64,000 nucleotides of DNA, taken from assembly GCA_013415235.1 (NCBI GenBank), contig JACBYF010000002.1, forward strand, positions 62,001 through 126,000, in the 5' to 3' direction. A program made the translations under genes and the position numbers. Source of the DNA: Gemelliphila palaticanis (GTDB lineage: Bacteria; Bacillota; Bacilli; Staphylococcales; Gemellaceae). The notes under the pieces are model-generated. The model was not told the origin of the DNA, ran no database searches, and saw only the letters and a list, made by a program, of their open reading frames with translations. Below are positions 46,223-55,211 of this stretch, piece by piece (positions within the stretch are counted from its first letter, which is position 1; every line of letters begins with the position of its first letter).

Positions 46223-47812
46223 TTACATAAACAGTAACCCACGTTCATCATACACACTTTCTACATTCTGATTACCACATCTTATAGCTCTATCTAGTGC
46301 CATAATTGTCGCAATAGCTCCATCAATTTTTTCTGTAGATTTTTCTTTGTCAGCTTTAATATTTCCTGCTGGATCAGTTCTTATAAATATGTTATCCATA
46401 TTCCACCTTAAAACTGGATGCCCTCCATGAGCTATTTTTTTCTCTAGTGTTAGTTTCATTAGCTCTTTAGTTGGGGGACTCATATCTTTAAATCCTTGTC
46501 CAAAAGGTACAACAGTAAATCCCATATTTTCTAAATTTTGAACCATTTGTATAGCTCCCCATCTATCAAATGCTATTTCTCTTATATTAAATTTTTCTCC
46601 TAATCTTTCTATAAATTTTTCTATATGCCCGTAGTGTACTACATTTCCTTCAGTAGTGTTTACTACTCCTTGTCTCTCCCAAACGTCATAAGGTACATGA
46701 TCTCGTCTTACTCTTAAAAAGAGTGTGTCTTCTGGCAACCAAAAATATGGTAGTATTATGTATTTATCATCTTCAGATGTAGGTGGAAATACAAGGACAA
46801 AAGAAGTTAAATCTGTTGTCGATGATAAGTCTAATCCTCCGTAACATACTCTACCTTCTAAATCTTCTTCTTTTACTTTAAATGCACATGCATCCCATTT
46901 CTCCATAGGCATCCATCTTACTGATTGTTTTACCCATTGATTTAGTCTTAATTGTCTAAATGCATTCTCTTCTCCAGGGTTTTGTTTTGCTGATTCGCAA
47001 GCTGCTTTTACTTTATCTATAGATACTGTTACTCCTAATGAGGGATTTGCTTTTTTCCAAATTTTTGGATCTGTCCAATCGTCTCCTTCATCTGCTCCGT
47101 ATATTACTGGGTAAAATGTTGGATCTATTTTTCTCCCCTCTATTATATCTTTAGCTTTTTGATGCGTTTCATAACATATTGAATTTGTATCTGTTCCTGC
47201 AGTTGTTATTAAGAAATACAGTGGCTGTGTTCTTGCATCTCCAGATCCTTTTGTCATAACATCAAAAAGTTTTCTGTTAGGCTGTGTATGTAATTCGTCA
47301 AATACAACTCCGTGTATGTTAAATCCATGTTTGGAATATGCTTCTGCTGATAATACTTGATAAAAGCTATTGGTTGGTTTGTAAATAATTCTTTTTTGTG
47401 AAGTTAATATCTTTACTCTTTTGTTTAATGCTGGGCACATTCTAACCATATCTGCAGCCACATCAAATACTATTGTTGCTTGTCCTCTATCTGCAGCACA
47501 TCCATATACTTCTGCACGTTCTTCAAAATCTCCACAACAAAGTAAAAGTGCTACTGCTGCAGCTAATTCACTTTTACCCATTTTTTTAGGGATTTCTATA
47601 TAAGCTGTATTGAATTGTCTGTAGCCATCTTTTTTTACTATTCCAAATAGGTCTCTTATTATTTGTTCTTGCCAATCTAATAGTTTAAATGGTTTTCCTG
47701 CCCATGTTCCTTTTGTATGAGATAGACATTCTATAAATTTTACTGCATAATCTGCTAATTCTTTATTATATTTTGATGTTTTTTGTTTGAATTTACTAGG
47801 TTTGTATTTCAT
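46223..47812 (-). CDS. Terminase large subunit
   Basis: A 529-residue TerL. The ATPase half has YIEIPKKMGKSELAAA (Walker A-like) and the acidic VVFDELHTQPN (Walker B, about residue 170). The nuclease half has YGGLDLSSTTDLTSFVLV, with catalytic aspartates, and ends in DGAIATIMALDRAIR. It packages DNA into the prohead. Unusually, about 4 kb of metabolic and methyltransferase genes separate it from terS, and the toxin-antitoxin module separates it from portal. Confidence 0.95.
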   Translation of the reverse strand: MKYKPSKFKQKTSKYNKELADYAVKFIECLSHTKGTWAGKPFKLLDWQEQIIRDLFGIVKKDGYRQFNTAYIEIPKKMGKSELAAAVALLLCCGDFEERAEVYGCAADRGQATIVFDVAADMVRMCPALNKRVKILTSQKRIIYKPTNSFYQVLSAEAYSKHGFNIHGVVFDELHTQPNRKLFDVMTKGSGDARTQPLYFLITTAGTDTNSICYETHQKAKDIIEGRKIDPTFYPVIYGADEGDDWTDPKIWKKANPSLGVTVSIDKVKAACESAKQNPGEENAFRQLRLNQWVKQSVRWMPMEKWDACAFKVKEEDLEGRVCYGGLDLSSTTDLTSFVLVFPPTSEDDKYIILPYFWLPEDTLFLRVRRDHVPYDVWERQGVVNTTEGNVVHYGHIEKFIERLGEKFNIREIAFDRWGAIQMVQNLENMGFTVVPFGQGFKDMSPPTKELMKLTLEKKIAHGGHPVLRWNMDNIFIRTDPAGNIKADKEKSTEKIDGAIATIMALDRAIRCGNQNVESVYDERGLLFM

Positions 47813-47853
47813 TTTTTATTTCTCCAATAAAAAAAGAGCTTATGCTCTTTGTG

Positions 47854-48075
47854 TTAATTTATTTTTATGCACTCATCTATACCAAATAGTACTCCTAGTC
47901 TGCTTCCATTATCCCAAGAAACAATTATTGTTCCAATTGAATCTATTCCTTTTACAGTACCTTCTGTTCCTATAGGTGGGGCATGTTTGTCATCCATTTT
48001 TGTTAATTTGACTCTTGTTCCTACCGGATATAAACTTTCTAATTTTTTTATCTCTAGCTTCGTTATTTTTTTCAT
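47854..48075 (-). CDS. DUF4314 family small phage protein
   Basis: A 73-residue protein: YPVGTRVKLTKMDDKHAPPIG, then EGTVKGIDSIGTIIVSWDNGS. This is an SH3-like beta-barrel typical of DUF4314, common in Bacillota phages. Function unknown. It stops 41 bases before terL. Confidence 0.8.
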   Translation of the reverse strand: MKKITKLEIKKLESLYPVGTRVKLTKMDDKHAPPIGTEGTVKGIDSIGTIIVSWDNGSRLGVLFGIDECIKIN

Positions 48076-48083
48076 AGTTATTT

Positions 48084-48380
48084 TTATCCTTTTACTGCAT
48101 TTTTTATTTCTTCTAGTGCGTTGTTAAAAACTGTCGTTAATGTTTCTGAATTACAAAATATTTCAAATTCTTCTTCTGTTAAGTCTCCATTTGTTAAATT
48201 CCATAATTCTTCATGAGCTCGTTTTGTACAAGTAAGTGCACATTGTGCTACATCTATCATATTCCATGCTGTTTTTATTCTTCCTTCTTTCGCAAATTCT
48301 ATAGCTTTTTTTGAATAATTAATTCCTACTTTGGATTCAGCTAATAGTCTATCTAATAAATCTTGTTTTGTGTTTTGCAT
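48084..48380 (-). CDS. Small phage protein, function unknown
   Basis: A 98-residue, mostly helical protein (LLDRLLAESKVGINYSKKA; TEEEFEIFCNSETLTTVFN). No domain recognised. It is the first gene after the repeated promoter-like element at 48410-48446, and precedes DUF4314 and terL, so it may be the first gene of a late transcript. Confidence 0.65.
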   Translation of the reverse strand: MQNTKQDLLDRLLAESKVGINYSKKAIEFAKEGRIKTAWNMIDVAQCALTCTKRAHEELWNLTNGDLTEEEFEIFCNSETLTTVFNNALEEIKNAVKG

Positions 48381-48409
48381 TTTTAATGTACTCCTTATTT
48401 TTTAACTAC

Positions 48410-48446
48410 ACTATATATCACTCTAAACGTCTTATTTATCAAGTTA
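48410..48446 (-). promoter_or_regulatory. Repeated phage promoter-like element, copy 1
   Basis: ACTTGATAAATAAGACGTTT on the minus strand, continuing AGAGTGATATATAGT. It is nearly identical to 31291-31328 and overlaps the end of the cytosine methyltransferase gene. TTGATA and GATATA are 17 bp apart. Confidence 0.6.
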
Positions 48447-49883
48447 TTTGTTTGATATTTTGGATATTTTTTTCATAATATATATAACACAAGGAAGTGC
48501 TACTCCGTTACCCCACATTTTATATTGGGCACTGTCACTATAAGGATTTTCTAACCATTTTTTTATTTGTTTATCTGTCTTTGACTTTATTTTATTGTTA
48601 ATTATCCTATGCTCTTCAAATACTTTTCTCCAAAACTCTATCTCTTCTTCACTAGGATTATTTATAGATAAATTATCGCACCAATCGTCTGGAAAGCCTT
48701 GTAATCTTCCACACTCTTTTGGGGTTAATCTACGAATATTAAAGTTACGCTCACATATTATTGGAGGATCTTTATAATCACTAGATACTAGTGTTCCTAC
48801 TTCATTTTTGTTTGCTTTTGTATGATGAGAATTTTTGCTTGTAGAATATACTACTGCAAGTCCTCCTTGATTTCTATCTGGATTATTACCTCCAGTGTCA
48901 ATTGTTCTAGATATAGATGTTTCATATACATTCGCTCTAATATTTTGTGTATTTTCACTTGTTAGTCTTATGTCGTATGTTTTATGTTTTACCACTAAAG
49001 GACCGTTATTTCCTCCTGTTCCCATAGTAGTTCCTATGGTTGGTGCTATTTTAATAGGTCCTGTATATCTAGAATCTTGTCCGTGATTTTCAAATATATA
49101 AGGAACTCTACTTGTTTTAGATAAAAGTGTTGGTATAAATTCTTCTGTTATATCCATTCTTTCTCCACCTTGGTCATTTAAGCATTTTGTAGTGCTATTT
49201 CTAATTCTTGAGGTAGAGTTTTGTTTCTCATTTTGGCTCTTTTTAATATTCCCATACAAGCTTTCTTTGTCAAATAGTATTTCTCCGGAACATTCTCCAT
49301 TAAAATCTGCGATAAGAAAGATTCTTTTTCTTCTTTGGGGTACTCCAAAATACCTAGCATCAAGCACTCTCCAGGTAAGAGAAAATTCTCTTCCCAATAC
49401 TTCTCCACTGTTTGACCATTTTTTAGGTTTAGAAATAGATGTAGTTTTCTCTTTGATTTTACAGATTGATTCGAGTACACATCTAAAGTCTTCTCCTTTA
49501 TTACTTGAGAAGGCTCCTGGTACATTTTCCCAAATAATAAATCTTGGTTTTTCTCCATTTGTTTTTTCCCTCATTTCTTTAATGATTCTTATTGCTTCAT
49601 AAAAAATACTAGATTTTTTCCCTTCTAATCCTTTTCTTTTACCTGCAATTGATAAATCTTGACAAGGACTGCCAAAAGTAATAATGTCTACTTCTTGTAT
49701 TTTATTACCTTTTATTTTTTCTATATTTCCTAAATGTTTAACTTCTTGTAAATTTTTTCTTGTAACTAATATAGGAAATGGTTCAATCTCGCTATTCCAT
49801 ATAGGTTTAATTCCATTTATTTTAGCTGCTAATTCAAATCCACCAGAACCTGAAAATAAGCTACCCATGGTTAGATTAGTCAT
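48444..49883 (-). CDS. Phage DNA (cytosine-5) methyltransferase
   Basis: A 479-residue C5 methyltransferase. Motif I is LFSGSGGFELAA, motif IV FGSPCQDLSIAG with the catalytic Cys, motif VI IIWENVPGAFSS, motif VIII GVPQRRKRIFLIA and motif X near GNGVALPCV. A long region between VIII and IX (about residues 210-410) is the target-recognition part and is bulky, as in phage enzymes. The target sequence cannot be read off. Start at ATG 49883 overlaps the end of the adenine/cytosine methylase gene. No restriction enzyme is adjacent. Confidence 0.92.
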   Translation of the reverse strand: MTNLTMGSLFSGSGGFELAAKINGIKPIWNSEIEPFPILVTRKNLQEVKHLGNIEKIKGNKIQEVDIITFGSPCQDLSIAGKRKGLEGKKSSIFYEAIRIIKEMREKTNGEKPRFIIWENVPGAFSSNKGEDFRCVLESICKIKEKTTSISKPKKWSNSGEVLGREFSLTWRVLDARYFGVPQRRKRIFLIADFNGECSGEILFDKESLYGNIKKSQNEKQNSTSRIRNSTTKCLNDQGGERMDITEEFIPTLLSKTSRVPYIFENHGQDSRYTGPIKIAPTIGTTMGTGGNNGPLVVKHKTYDIRLTSENTQNIRANVYETSISRTIDTGGNNPDRNQGGLAVVYSTSKNSHHTKANKNEVGTLVSSDYKDPPIICERNFNIRRLTPKECGRLQGFPDDWCDNLSINNPSEEEIEFWRKVFEEHRIINNKIKSKTDKQIKKWLENPYSDSAQYKMWGNGVALPCVIYIMKKISKISNK

Positions 49884-51117
49884 TTTCGTCACCTACTAAT
49901 TCACTATAAGGTATTTTCTTATCATCACGAATGACGTATACATCATCACTTTTTCCAGATTGTTCAATATATCGTTTAACGATGACATCGCAAAATTTTT
50001 CATCCAGTTCGATTGTATAACAAATCCTACTTAATTGATCACTTGCAAGTAAGGTAGAACCACTACCACCAAACATATCTAATACAACACTATTAGTCAT
50101 ACTTGAATTTTTAATTGGATAAGCAATTAAATCTATAGGTTTCATAGTTGGATGGTCTCCGTTCTTCTTAGGTTTATCAAACTCCCAAATCGTAGATTCT
50201 TTTCTCCCTGTATACCACGTGTGTTTACCTTTTTTCTTCCAACCAAATAAAATAGGTTCGTGTTGCCATTGGTAAGGACTGCGACCTAGAACTAGAGATT
50301 GTTTTTTCCAAATACATGTACCCGATAAATAAAATCCTGCATCTTTAAATGCTTTTCTAAAATTGTACCCTTCTGTATCTGCGTGAAAAACGTAAATACT
50401 GGAATCACTTGCCATAACTTTTTCAGCTTGCGTAAATGCATCTAGTAGAAATTTATAAAAAGTACTATCCTCCATATTATCATTTTTTATTTTGCCTGCA
50501 CTACCCTCGTAATTTACGTTATACGGGGGATCTGTTACTACAAGATTAACTTTAATATCTCCAAGAAGTACCTTATATGTTTCTTCCTTTGTTGAATCGC
50601 CACATACTAGAGTATGTTTCCCTAAAATCCACTTGTCTCCAAATTGTGTGATGTTTGGTTTCTTTAATTCATCTTCAACATGAAAATCATCTTCTTGAAT
50701 CTCTTTTTCGTCATCAAATAATTTAGATAGTTCTTTATCATCAAAACCAAGTAAATCTAAATCAAAGTCTGATCCTTGAAGTTCAGATAACTCAATTGTT
50801 AATAATTCATTATCCCATCCAGCGTTAAGTGCTAGTTTATTATCTGCGATTATGTAGGCTTTTTTCTGTGCTTCTGTTAGATAATTTTCTTTTATACACG
50901 GAACTTTATTTAATCCTAATTTTTGTGCAGCATAAAACCTACCGTGACCACAGAGAATTGTATTATCCTCTGAAATAACGATAGGTGATAAAAATCCAAA
51001 TTCTTTTATTGATGCAGCTACTTGTGCTATTTGCTTTTCTGAATGTGTTCTCGCATTATTTATATATGGAATAAGTTCATTTATATCTGCAAGATAGTAG
51101 TTAGTTTCTTTTTTCAT
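49876..51117 (-). CDS. ParB-like/DNA N-methyltransferase fusion
   Basis: A 413-residue protein joining an N-terminal ParB/Srx-type domain (YINNARTHSEKQIAQVAASI, then CGHGRFYAAQKLGL) to an N4/N6 DNA methyltransferase with VVTDPPYNVNYEGSAG and VLDMFGGSGSTLLASDQL. This fusion is widespread in phages and modifies DNA without a cognate nuclease. Its ATG overlaps the MetK stop codon (TAATG), so cofactor supply and methylation are translationally coupled. Confidence 0.93.
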   Translation of the reverse strand: MKKETNYYLADINELIPYINNARTHSEKQIAQVAASIKEFGFLSPIVISEDNTILCGHGRFYAAQKLGLNKVPCIKENYLTEAQKKAYIIADNKLALNAGWDNELLTIELSELQGSDFDLDLLGFDDKELSKLFDDEKEIQEDDFHVEDELKKPNITQFGDKWILGKHTLVCGDSTKEETYKVLLGDIKVNLVVTDPPYNVNYEGSAGKIKNDNMEDSTFYKFLLDAFTQAEKVMASDSSIYVFHADTEGYNFRKAFKDAGFYLSGTCIWKKQSLVLGRSPYQWQHEPILFGWKKKGKHTWYTGRKESTIWEFDKPKKNGDHPTMKPIDLIAYPIKNSSMTNSVVLDMFGGSGSTLLASDQLSRICYTIELDEKFCDVIVKRYIEQSGKSDDVYVIRDDKKIPYSELVGDEND

Positions 51118-51899
51118 TATATTAACCCCCATTCTGCAAATTTCTCAAAACCTCCAACTGACTTTATATATTTTTTAGCTATATTTACTATATCTTCATA
51201 AGGTATACCATCAATATACTCATCTCCAATTGCACAGCTTATCTCTATTTTTTCGTTTGTTTTCTGCGATTTTAAAAATGCATAAATGTTTACTGATACA
51301 TCTGATTTAGATAAATCTTTCCCATGAAGTCCTCCTCCTGTTACAGCATCCCCCATATCTGAACCGAGTTTTCTATTTGTTGCTCCTGTATCAACGTTAG
51401 TTCCTCCTGTCCAGTCTCCTAATGGATTAACTCTAGCTGTCGGATATAATGATTGTAAAAAGTTAGTTTTACAGTTACTTTGACATATTATAAGTTTATC
51501 AACGTCTAGTATGTATTTTCCATCATAAGGATAAATTGAATAAATAGTTTTGGCAATTTCAGATAGTTGCTTTTGCTCATCTGTAATAGGAACTCCTTTA
51601 AATATTCCGTTATCACCACAACGTATTTTCCCATTTTGGTTATTTTCTAAATGAATGTCTTGTTTTTCAATGTTAATATCACACTTCATCTTACCTGCAA
51701 TACGTTCAATAATATCCTCAATATCTTTTTCCTTTAAAGTACAAGTCGTTTCAATAATTACCGTGCACTTACCGTGCCCAATTAAAACTTCTACTGCTAT
51801 TTTAGGTTCTTTTTCTTTTATATAAGCCAGATCAACAATTGCACCTGCAATTCTGTCTGCTAATTTATCTGGGTGAGCTGGGTTTACTTTCTCAAACAT
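51117..51899 (-). CDS. metK: Phage-type short S-adenosylmethionine synthetase
   Basis: A 260-residue MetK, about two thirds of the cellular enzyme (about 390). NPAHPDKLADRIAGAIVDL holds the ATP-binding HPDK motif. The GDQG-type loop reads RCGDNGIFKGVP, and the C-terminal P-loop reads VTGGGLHGKDLSKSDVSVNIY. Parts of the central domain are missing. It makes SAM from Met and ATP; the two DNA methyltransferases directly downstream are the likely users. Activity is inferred from retained motifs. AGGAGG precedes the ATG. Confidence 0.88.
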   Translation of the reverse strand: MFEKVNPAHPDKLADRIAGAIVDLAYIKEKEPKIAVEVLIGHGKCTVIIETTCTLKEKDIEDIIERIAGKMKCDINIEKQDIHLENNQNGKIRCGDNGIFKGVPITDEQKQLSEIAKTIYSIYPYDGKYILDVDKLIICQSNCKTNFLQSLYPTARVNPLGDWTGGTNVDTGATNRKLGSDMGDAVTGGGLHGKDLSKSDVSVNIYAFLKSQKTNEKIEISCAIGDEYIDGIPYEDIVNIAKKYIKSVGGFEKFAEWGLI

Positions 51900-51909
51900 T
51901 TTATTCCTC

Positions 51910-52488
51910 CTATAAATTTTTTCTTAGTCTTAGTAAGTTTTCCATCATATCATTTGAACTTTCTTCAAAAGGTGTTGTACAGTTTTGTTTTACTATGTCG
52001 TATATTTCATACCAAAGTAAGTTCGCTTGTTTTTGAAACTGAACTGACATCTGTACAAATGGAGATGCTATTACTCCTCCTGTTGTCGGATGCTTTCCTA
52101 GTAAGCCATAGCTACTTAGTGCATCTTCACATTGAATATATCGTGCAAATGCTTGTGAATAGTTTTCTATTAATCTAGGGTTTACTAGTCTTTCACAGTT
52201 TCTTTCTCTAAGCCATAGCCATATTTCTTTGTAAATTTTATCTGCACCTAATGGAATACCACTTTTTTGTTTTGCATACAAGTACTCACTTGGCTTAGGT
52301 ATATCTAGTCCTTTAAGATGTGCTCCTTCTGGTAAGTCTACAGCATCTAGCTCGTCTATATCTAAAACTGGTACGTCATTTGAGATAATATTAACTGATT
52401 TTCCATTTTGAATTTTTTCAAATACTGCTTTTGATTTTGGGCCTGTTTTCTGTCTACGCCCTCCTCTTTGAGTTCCATCTTTAGCCAT
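51910..52488 (-). CDS. Terminase small subunit (P27 family)
   Basis: A 192-residue small terminase. The basic N-terminus (RGGRRQKTGPKSKAVFE) is followed by ADKIYKEIWLWLRERN and the helical core LIENYSQAFARYIQCEDALSSYG. These are typical of the P27 family, which recognises the cos/pac site. The GC-rich region just upstream (52519-52612) is a candidate recognition site. Confidence 0.92.
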   Translation of the reverse strand: MAKDGTQRGGRRQKTGPKSKAVFEKIQNGKSVNIISNDVPVLDIDELDAVDLPEGAHLKGLDIPKPSEYLYAKQKSGIPLGADKIYKEIWLWLRERNCERLVNPRLIENYSQAFARYIQCEDALSSYGLLGKHPTTGGVIASPFVQMSVQFQKQANLLWYEIYDIVKQNCTTPFEESSNDMMENLLRLRKNL

Positions 52489-52518
52489 AAGTTTCTCCTT
52501 TCTATAATGTTTTTTAAT

Positions 52519-52612
52519 ACCCCCTTTGAATACAAATTTTTGTGCGTAAGGGGGAACGCCCGTTATTTTTGGATATTAGTTTTAGAGATTTATATCCCCC
52601 TACCCTATCTTT
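52519..52612. other. Candidate cos/packaging region between HNH and terS
   Basis: This gene-free stretch is strikingly GC-rich for the window. It holds CCCCCTTT (52520-52527) and AAGGGGG (52548-52554) as an inverted pair, GGGGGAACGCCCGTT, and a later ATCCCCCTACCCT. HNH nuclease and terS flank it, as in HK97-type cos phages. Cleavage site not determined. Confidence 0.45.
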
Positions 52613-52967
52613 TTTTATTCCATCTACTTCCGTTTTGTGCATGTATTCTAGCGTGACATGATTTACAAAGTGATATTAAATTATTTTTATCATGTGTTCC
52701 ACCTTCTGATAAAGGCTTTATATGATGAACTTCCTCTACTGGAATCATTATTTTATTTTTAAAACATATCTCACAATAAGGATTGTTCCTTACATATAGT
52801 TGTCTTACTTTTCTCCAAGTACTTCCATATCTTTTTCTAACTATAGGATCTCGTTCATATTTTTCATATCTTTTATTCTCTAATTTATTATGTTCTTCAC
52901 AATATCTTTTTTCTGTAAGTTTAGGGCACATTGGATATGAACAAGGTCTTTTAGGTTTTCTTGGCAT
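52605..52967 (-). CDS. HNH endonuclease
   Basis: A 120-residue HNH nuclease. The HNH core reads VEEVHHIKPLSEGGTHDKNN, then LISLCKSCHARIHA; the CEIC and CKSC pairs bind a structural zinc. An extra CSYPMCP...YCEEH cluster is at the N-terminus. In HK97-like phages this enzyme works with terminase in DNA packaging. It lies just before the putative cos region and terS. Confidence 0.93.
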   Translation of the reverse strand: MPRKPKRPCSYPMCPKLTEKRYCEEHNKLENKRYEKYERDPIVRKRYGSTWRKVRQLYVRNNPYCEICFKNKIMIPVEEVHHIKPLSEGGTHDKNNLISLCKSCHARIHAQNGSRWNKKR

Positions 52968-53084
52968 ATTCTCACCTCCATTTATGTATAAGAAAAGCCC
53001 TGTAAGATTTCTCTTACAAGGCTATATATTATTTTTTACATTTTAATAATATCATAAATTTATACTCTATTTCTATAAACTAAA

Positions 53085-53504
53085 CTATCTGTTTTTTATT
53101 ATTTCTAAAATATTATTTAATGCTCTTTTATGTACTTTAAAACAATATTGAATTGAGTAATTCATATCTACAGCTATTTGTTCCCAATTTTTAAAACATA
53201 AGTATCTCTGTTCTAATATCAACTGTTCTTCTTTATTTTTTAATTTATTTATATCTTTTGTAATTTTCTTTTTGATATCTAGTAATATTAGAATATCTTC
53301 ATTTATTGATTCTTTTAAGTCTGTTATTTTAACTATCGTATCTTCTAATTTGTTACTTTTGTAGTTGCTTTTTGTTTTTGGTAAATCAGAGATAACTCCA
53401 GTTACTTTAGTAGTTAATTCATTTAATACTTGTATCTGTTCTATTTTATTTTCTAGTTCTCTATCTAAATATAATGCTTGATTTAAATATTCTTTAGCTG
53501 TCAT
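53085..53504 (-). CDS. ArpU/DUF1492-type late regulator
   Basis: A 139-residue protein with an N-terminal coiled-coil and a C-terminal sigma-70 region-4-like HTH (LILEQRYLCFKNWEQIAVDM, then NYSIQYCFKVHKRAL). This is the DUF1492/ArpU pattern. Relatives activate phage late genes. The repeated promoter-like element at 48.4 and 31.3 kb is a natural candidate target, by inference. It follows the helicase with 1 base between. Confidence 0.8.
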   Translation of the reverse strand: MTAKEYLNQALYLDRELENKIEQIQVLNELTTKVTGVISDLPKTKSNYKSNKLEDTIVKITDLKESINEDILILLDIKKKITKDINKLKNKEEQLILEQRYLCFKNWEQIAVDMNYSIQYCFKVHKRALNNILEIIKNR

Positions 53505-53505
53505 A

Positions 53506-54852
53506 TTATCCTCCTATTCTAACTTTTACTGCATTTATAAGTTGTTCTTGAATTTTATCTTTTTTCTTTAGTGATTTTATTACATCTTCATCAATTGTAC
53601 CTTTTGTGATTATGTGATACACAGTTACCGTTTCTTTTTGACCTTGTCTATGTAGCCTTGCATTTGTTTGTTGGTACAGTTCTAGTGACCATGTTAAGGA
53701 AAACCATATTAATATTGATCCACCTTCTTGCAGGTTTAAACCATGTCCTGCCGATGCTGGGTGTATTAAAGCTACGGGTATTTTTCCTTTATTCCAATCT
53801 TTTATATCTTTATCTGTTTTTATCTCTATTACATCAAATCTTTTACTTATTCTTTCAAGGTCACTTTTAAACCAGTAAGCTACTAGTACTGATTTTCCAT
53901 TAGCTGACTCTATTAAATCTTCTAAAGCATCTAGTTTTTTATCATGTATTTTATGACTTACTTTATTTTCATCATATACAGCACCAGATGCCATCTGTAG
54001 AAGTTTGTTTGATAGGCTTGCTGCATTTGAGGCATCTATTTCTACGTCTTTTATTTTAATAAACATTTCTTTTCTAAGTACGTTATACTTTTCTTTTTCT
54101 TCTTTGTTTAGTTCAACAATTATATTATTTACCACTAATTCTGGTAATTCTAAGTAATCACTTGACTTCATTGATATTGTAATATCTGATATTGCTTCAT
54201 ATATTCTTTCTTCTGCATTTTCTTGTGGTTTATAAGAATAAATAACCATACCATTTCTTTTATCAGGTATAAAGTATTTATTTCTATAATGACTAATAAA
54301 TCTACCTAATCTTTTACCTAAATCTAATATTTTAAATTGTGCCCATAAGTCTATTAATCCATTACTACTAGGCGTTCCTGTCAATCCTACTATTCTTTTT
54401 ATTTTAGGTCTTACTTTTAGTAAACTTTTCACTCTTTTACTTTGATAAGATTTAAAAGAACTCATTTCATCTATGACTAGCATATCAAAATCAAATTTAT
54501 ATCCACTCTTATTTATTAACCAGTCTACATTTTCTCTGTTTATTAGATAAATGTGAGACGGCTTATTTAAGGCTGATAGTCTCTCTTTTTCACTACCTAC
54601 AACTACTGAATAGTTTAGGAATTTTAGATGTTCCCATTTTTTTATTTCATTTGGCCATGTTGATGTTACTACTCTTATTGGACCTATAATTAAAATCTTG
54701 GCTACATCAAATCTGTTAAGCATTAGTTCATTTATTGCGGTTAAAGTTATAATACTTTTTCCTAAACCCATGGACAACAGAATTGCAGATATCTCGTTAT
54801 TTACAATAAAGTCTGTGGCGTATTCTTGATATTTATGAGGAATATATTTCAT
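53506..54852 (-). CDS. Phage SNF2-type DEAD/DEAH helicase
   Basis: A 448-residue SF2 helicase. Motif I is LLSMGLGKSIITLTAI (about residues 27-42), motif II LVIDEMSSFKS, motif III RIVGLTGTPSSNG, motif V ASAGHGLNLQEGG and motif VI YQQTNARLHRQGQ. Part of the standard Bacillota phage replication block with VRR-NUC and VapE-type primase. Its start overlaps the VRR-NUC gene by 20 bases. Confidence 0.94.
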   Translation of the reverse strand: MKYIPHKYQEYATDFIVNNEISAILLSMGLGKSIITLTAINELMLNRFDVAKILIIGPIRVVTSTWPNEIKKWEHLKFLNYSVVVGSEKERLSALNKPSHIYLINRENVDWLINKSGYKFDFDMLVIDEMSSFKSYQSKRVKSLLKVRPKIKRIVGLTGTPSSNGLIDLWAQFKILDLGKRLGRFISHYRNKYFIPDKRNGMVIYSYKPQENAEERIYEAISDITISMKSSDYLELPELVVNNIIVELNKEEKEKYNVLRKEMFIKIKDVEIDASNAASLSNKLLQMASGAVYDENKVSHKIHDKKLDALEDLIESANGKSVLVAYWFKSDLERISKRFDVIEIKTDKDIKDWNKGKIPVALIHPASAGHGLNLQEGGSILIWFSLTWSLELYQQTNARLHRQGQKETVTVYHIITKGTIDEDVIKSLKKKDKIQEQLINAVKVRIGG

Positions 54853-55114
54853 AAATTATACCTCCTACTTGATCTTTATCATCTAACAAGAAACATTTAA
54901 AACCTAACTTCTCTAAATCTTTTATTCTCTTTTCTTGAATAAGTCTTGGCTTTTTACCTTTGACCTTTACTTCTACAAACCCTATCTTTCCATTTGGAAG
55001 TAGTACTATTCTATCTGGAATACCTACCAAACTTGGACTTGTAAATTTTATGCATAAACCTCCCATATTTTTCACTTCTCTTGTAAGATACTTTTCGATT
55101 TCTTTTTCTGTCAT
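54833..55114 (-). CDS. VRR-NUC domain nuclease
   Basis: A 93-residue minimal VRR-NUC (PD-(D/E)xK) nuclease: GIPDRIVLLPNGKIGFVEVKVKGKKPR holds the catalytic D...ExK (read in two blocks). Stand-alone phage VRR-NUCs are thought to resolve replication or recombination intermediates. Translationally coupled to the helicase. Confidence 0.93.
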   Translation of the reverse strand: MTEKEIEKYLTREVKNMGGLCIKFTSPSLVGIPDRIVLLPNGKIGFVEVKVKGKKPRLIQEKRIKDLEKLGFKCFLLDDKDQVGGIIYEIYSS

Positions 55115-55211
55115 AGTACTTATGTACCTCCATTTTTCCTATATATACATATATGTGTTATTTTTATGTTTTTATACTCTTTTTTATATATTTTCTATTT
55201 ATTAATATTTA

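Noticed and set aside
49178..49602. Additional frames inside the cytosine methyltransferase gene
   Set aside because: They are alternative-frame readings of conserved methyltransferase motifs and have no independent start signals.
48444..51117. Restriction-modification system
   Set aside because: Two methyltransferases are present but no cognate restriction endonuclease; the nearby HNH gene is of the packaging-associated type.
50000..51899. SAM riboswitch controlling phage metK
   Set aside because: metK starts 10 bases after terS with only an AGGAGG between; no room for a riboswitch.
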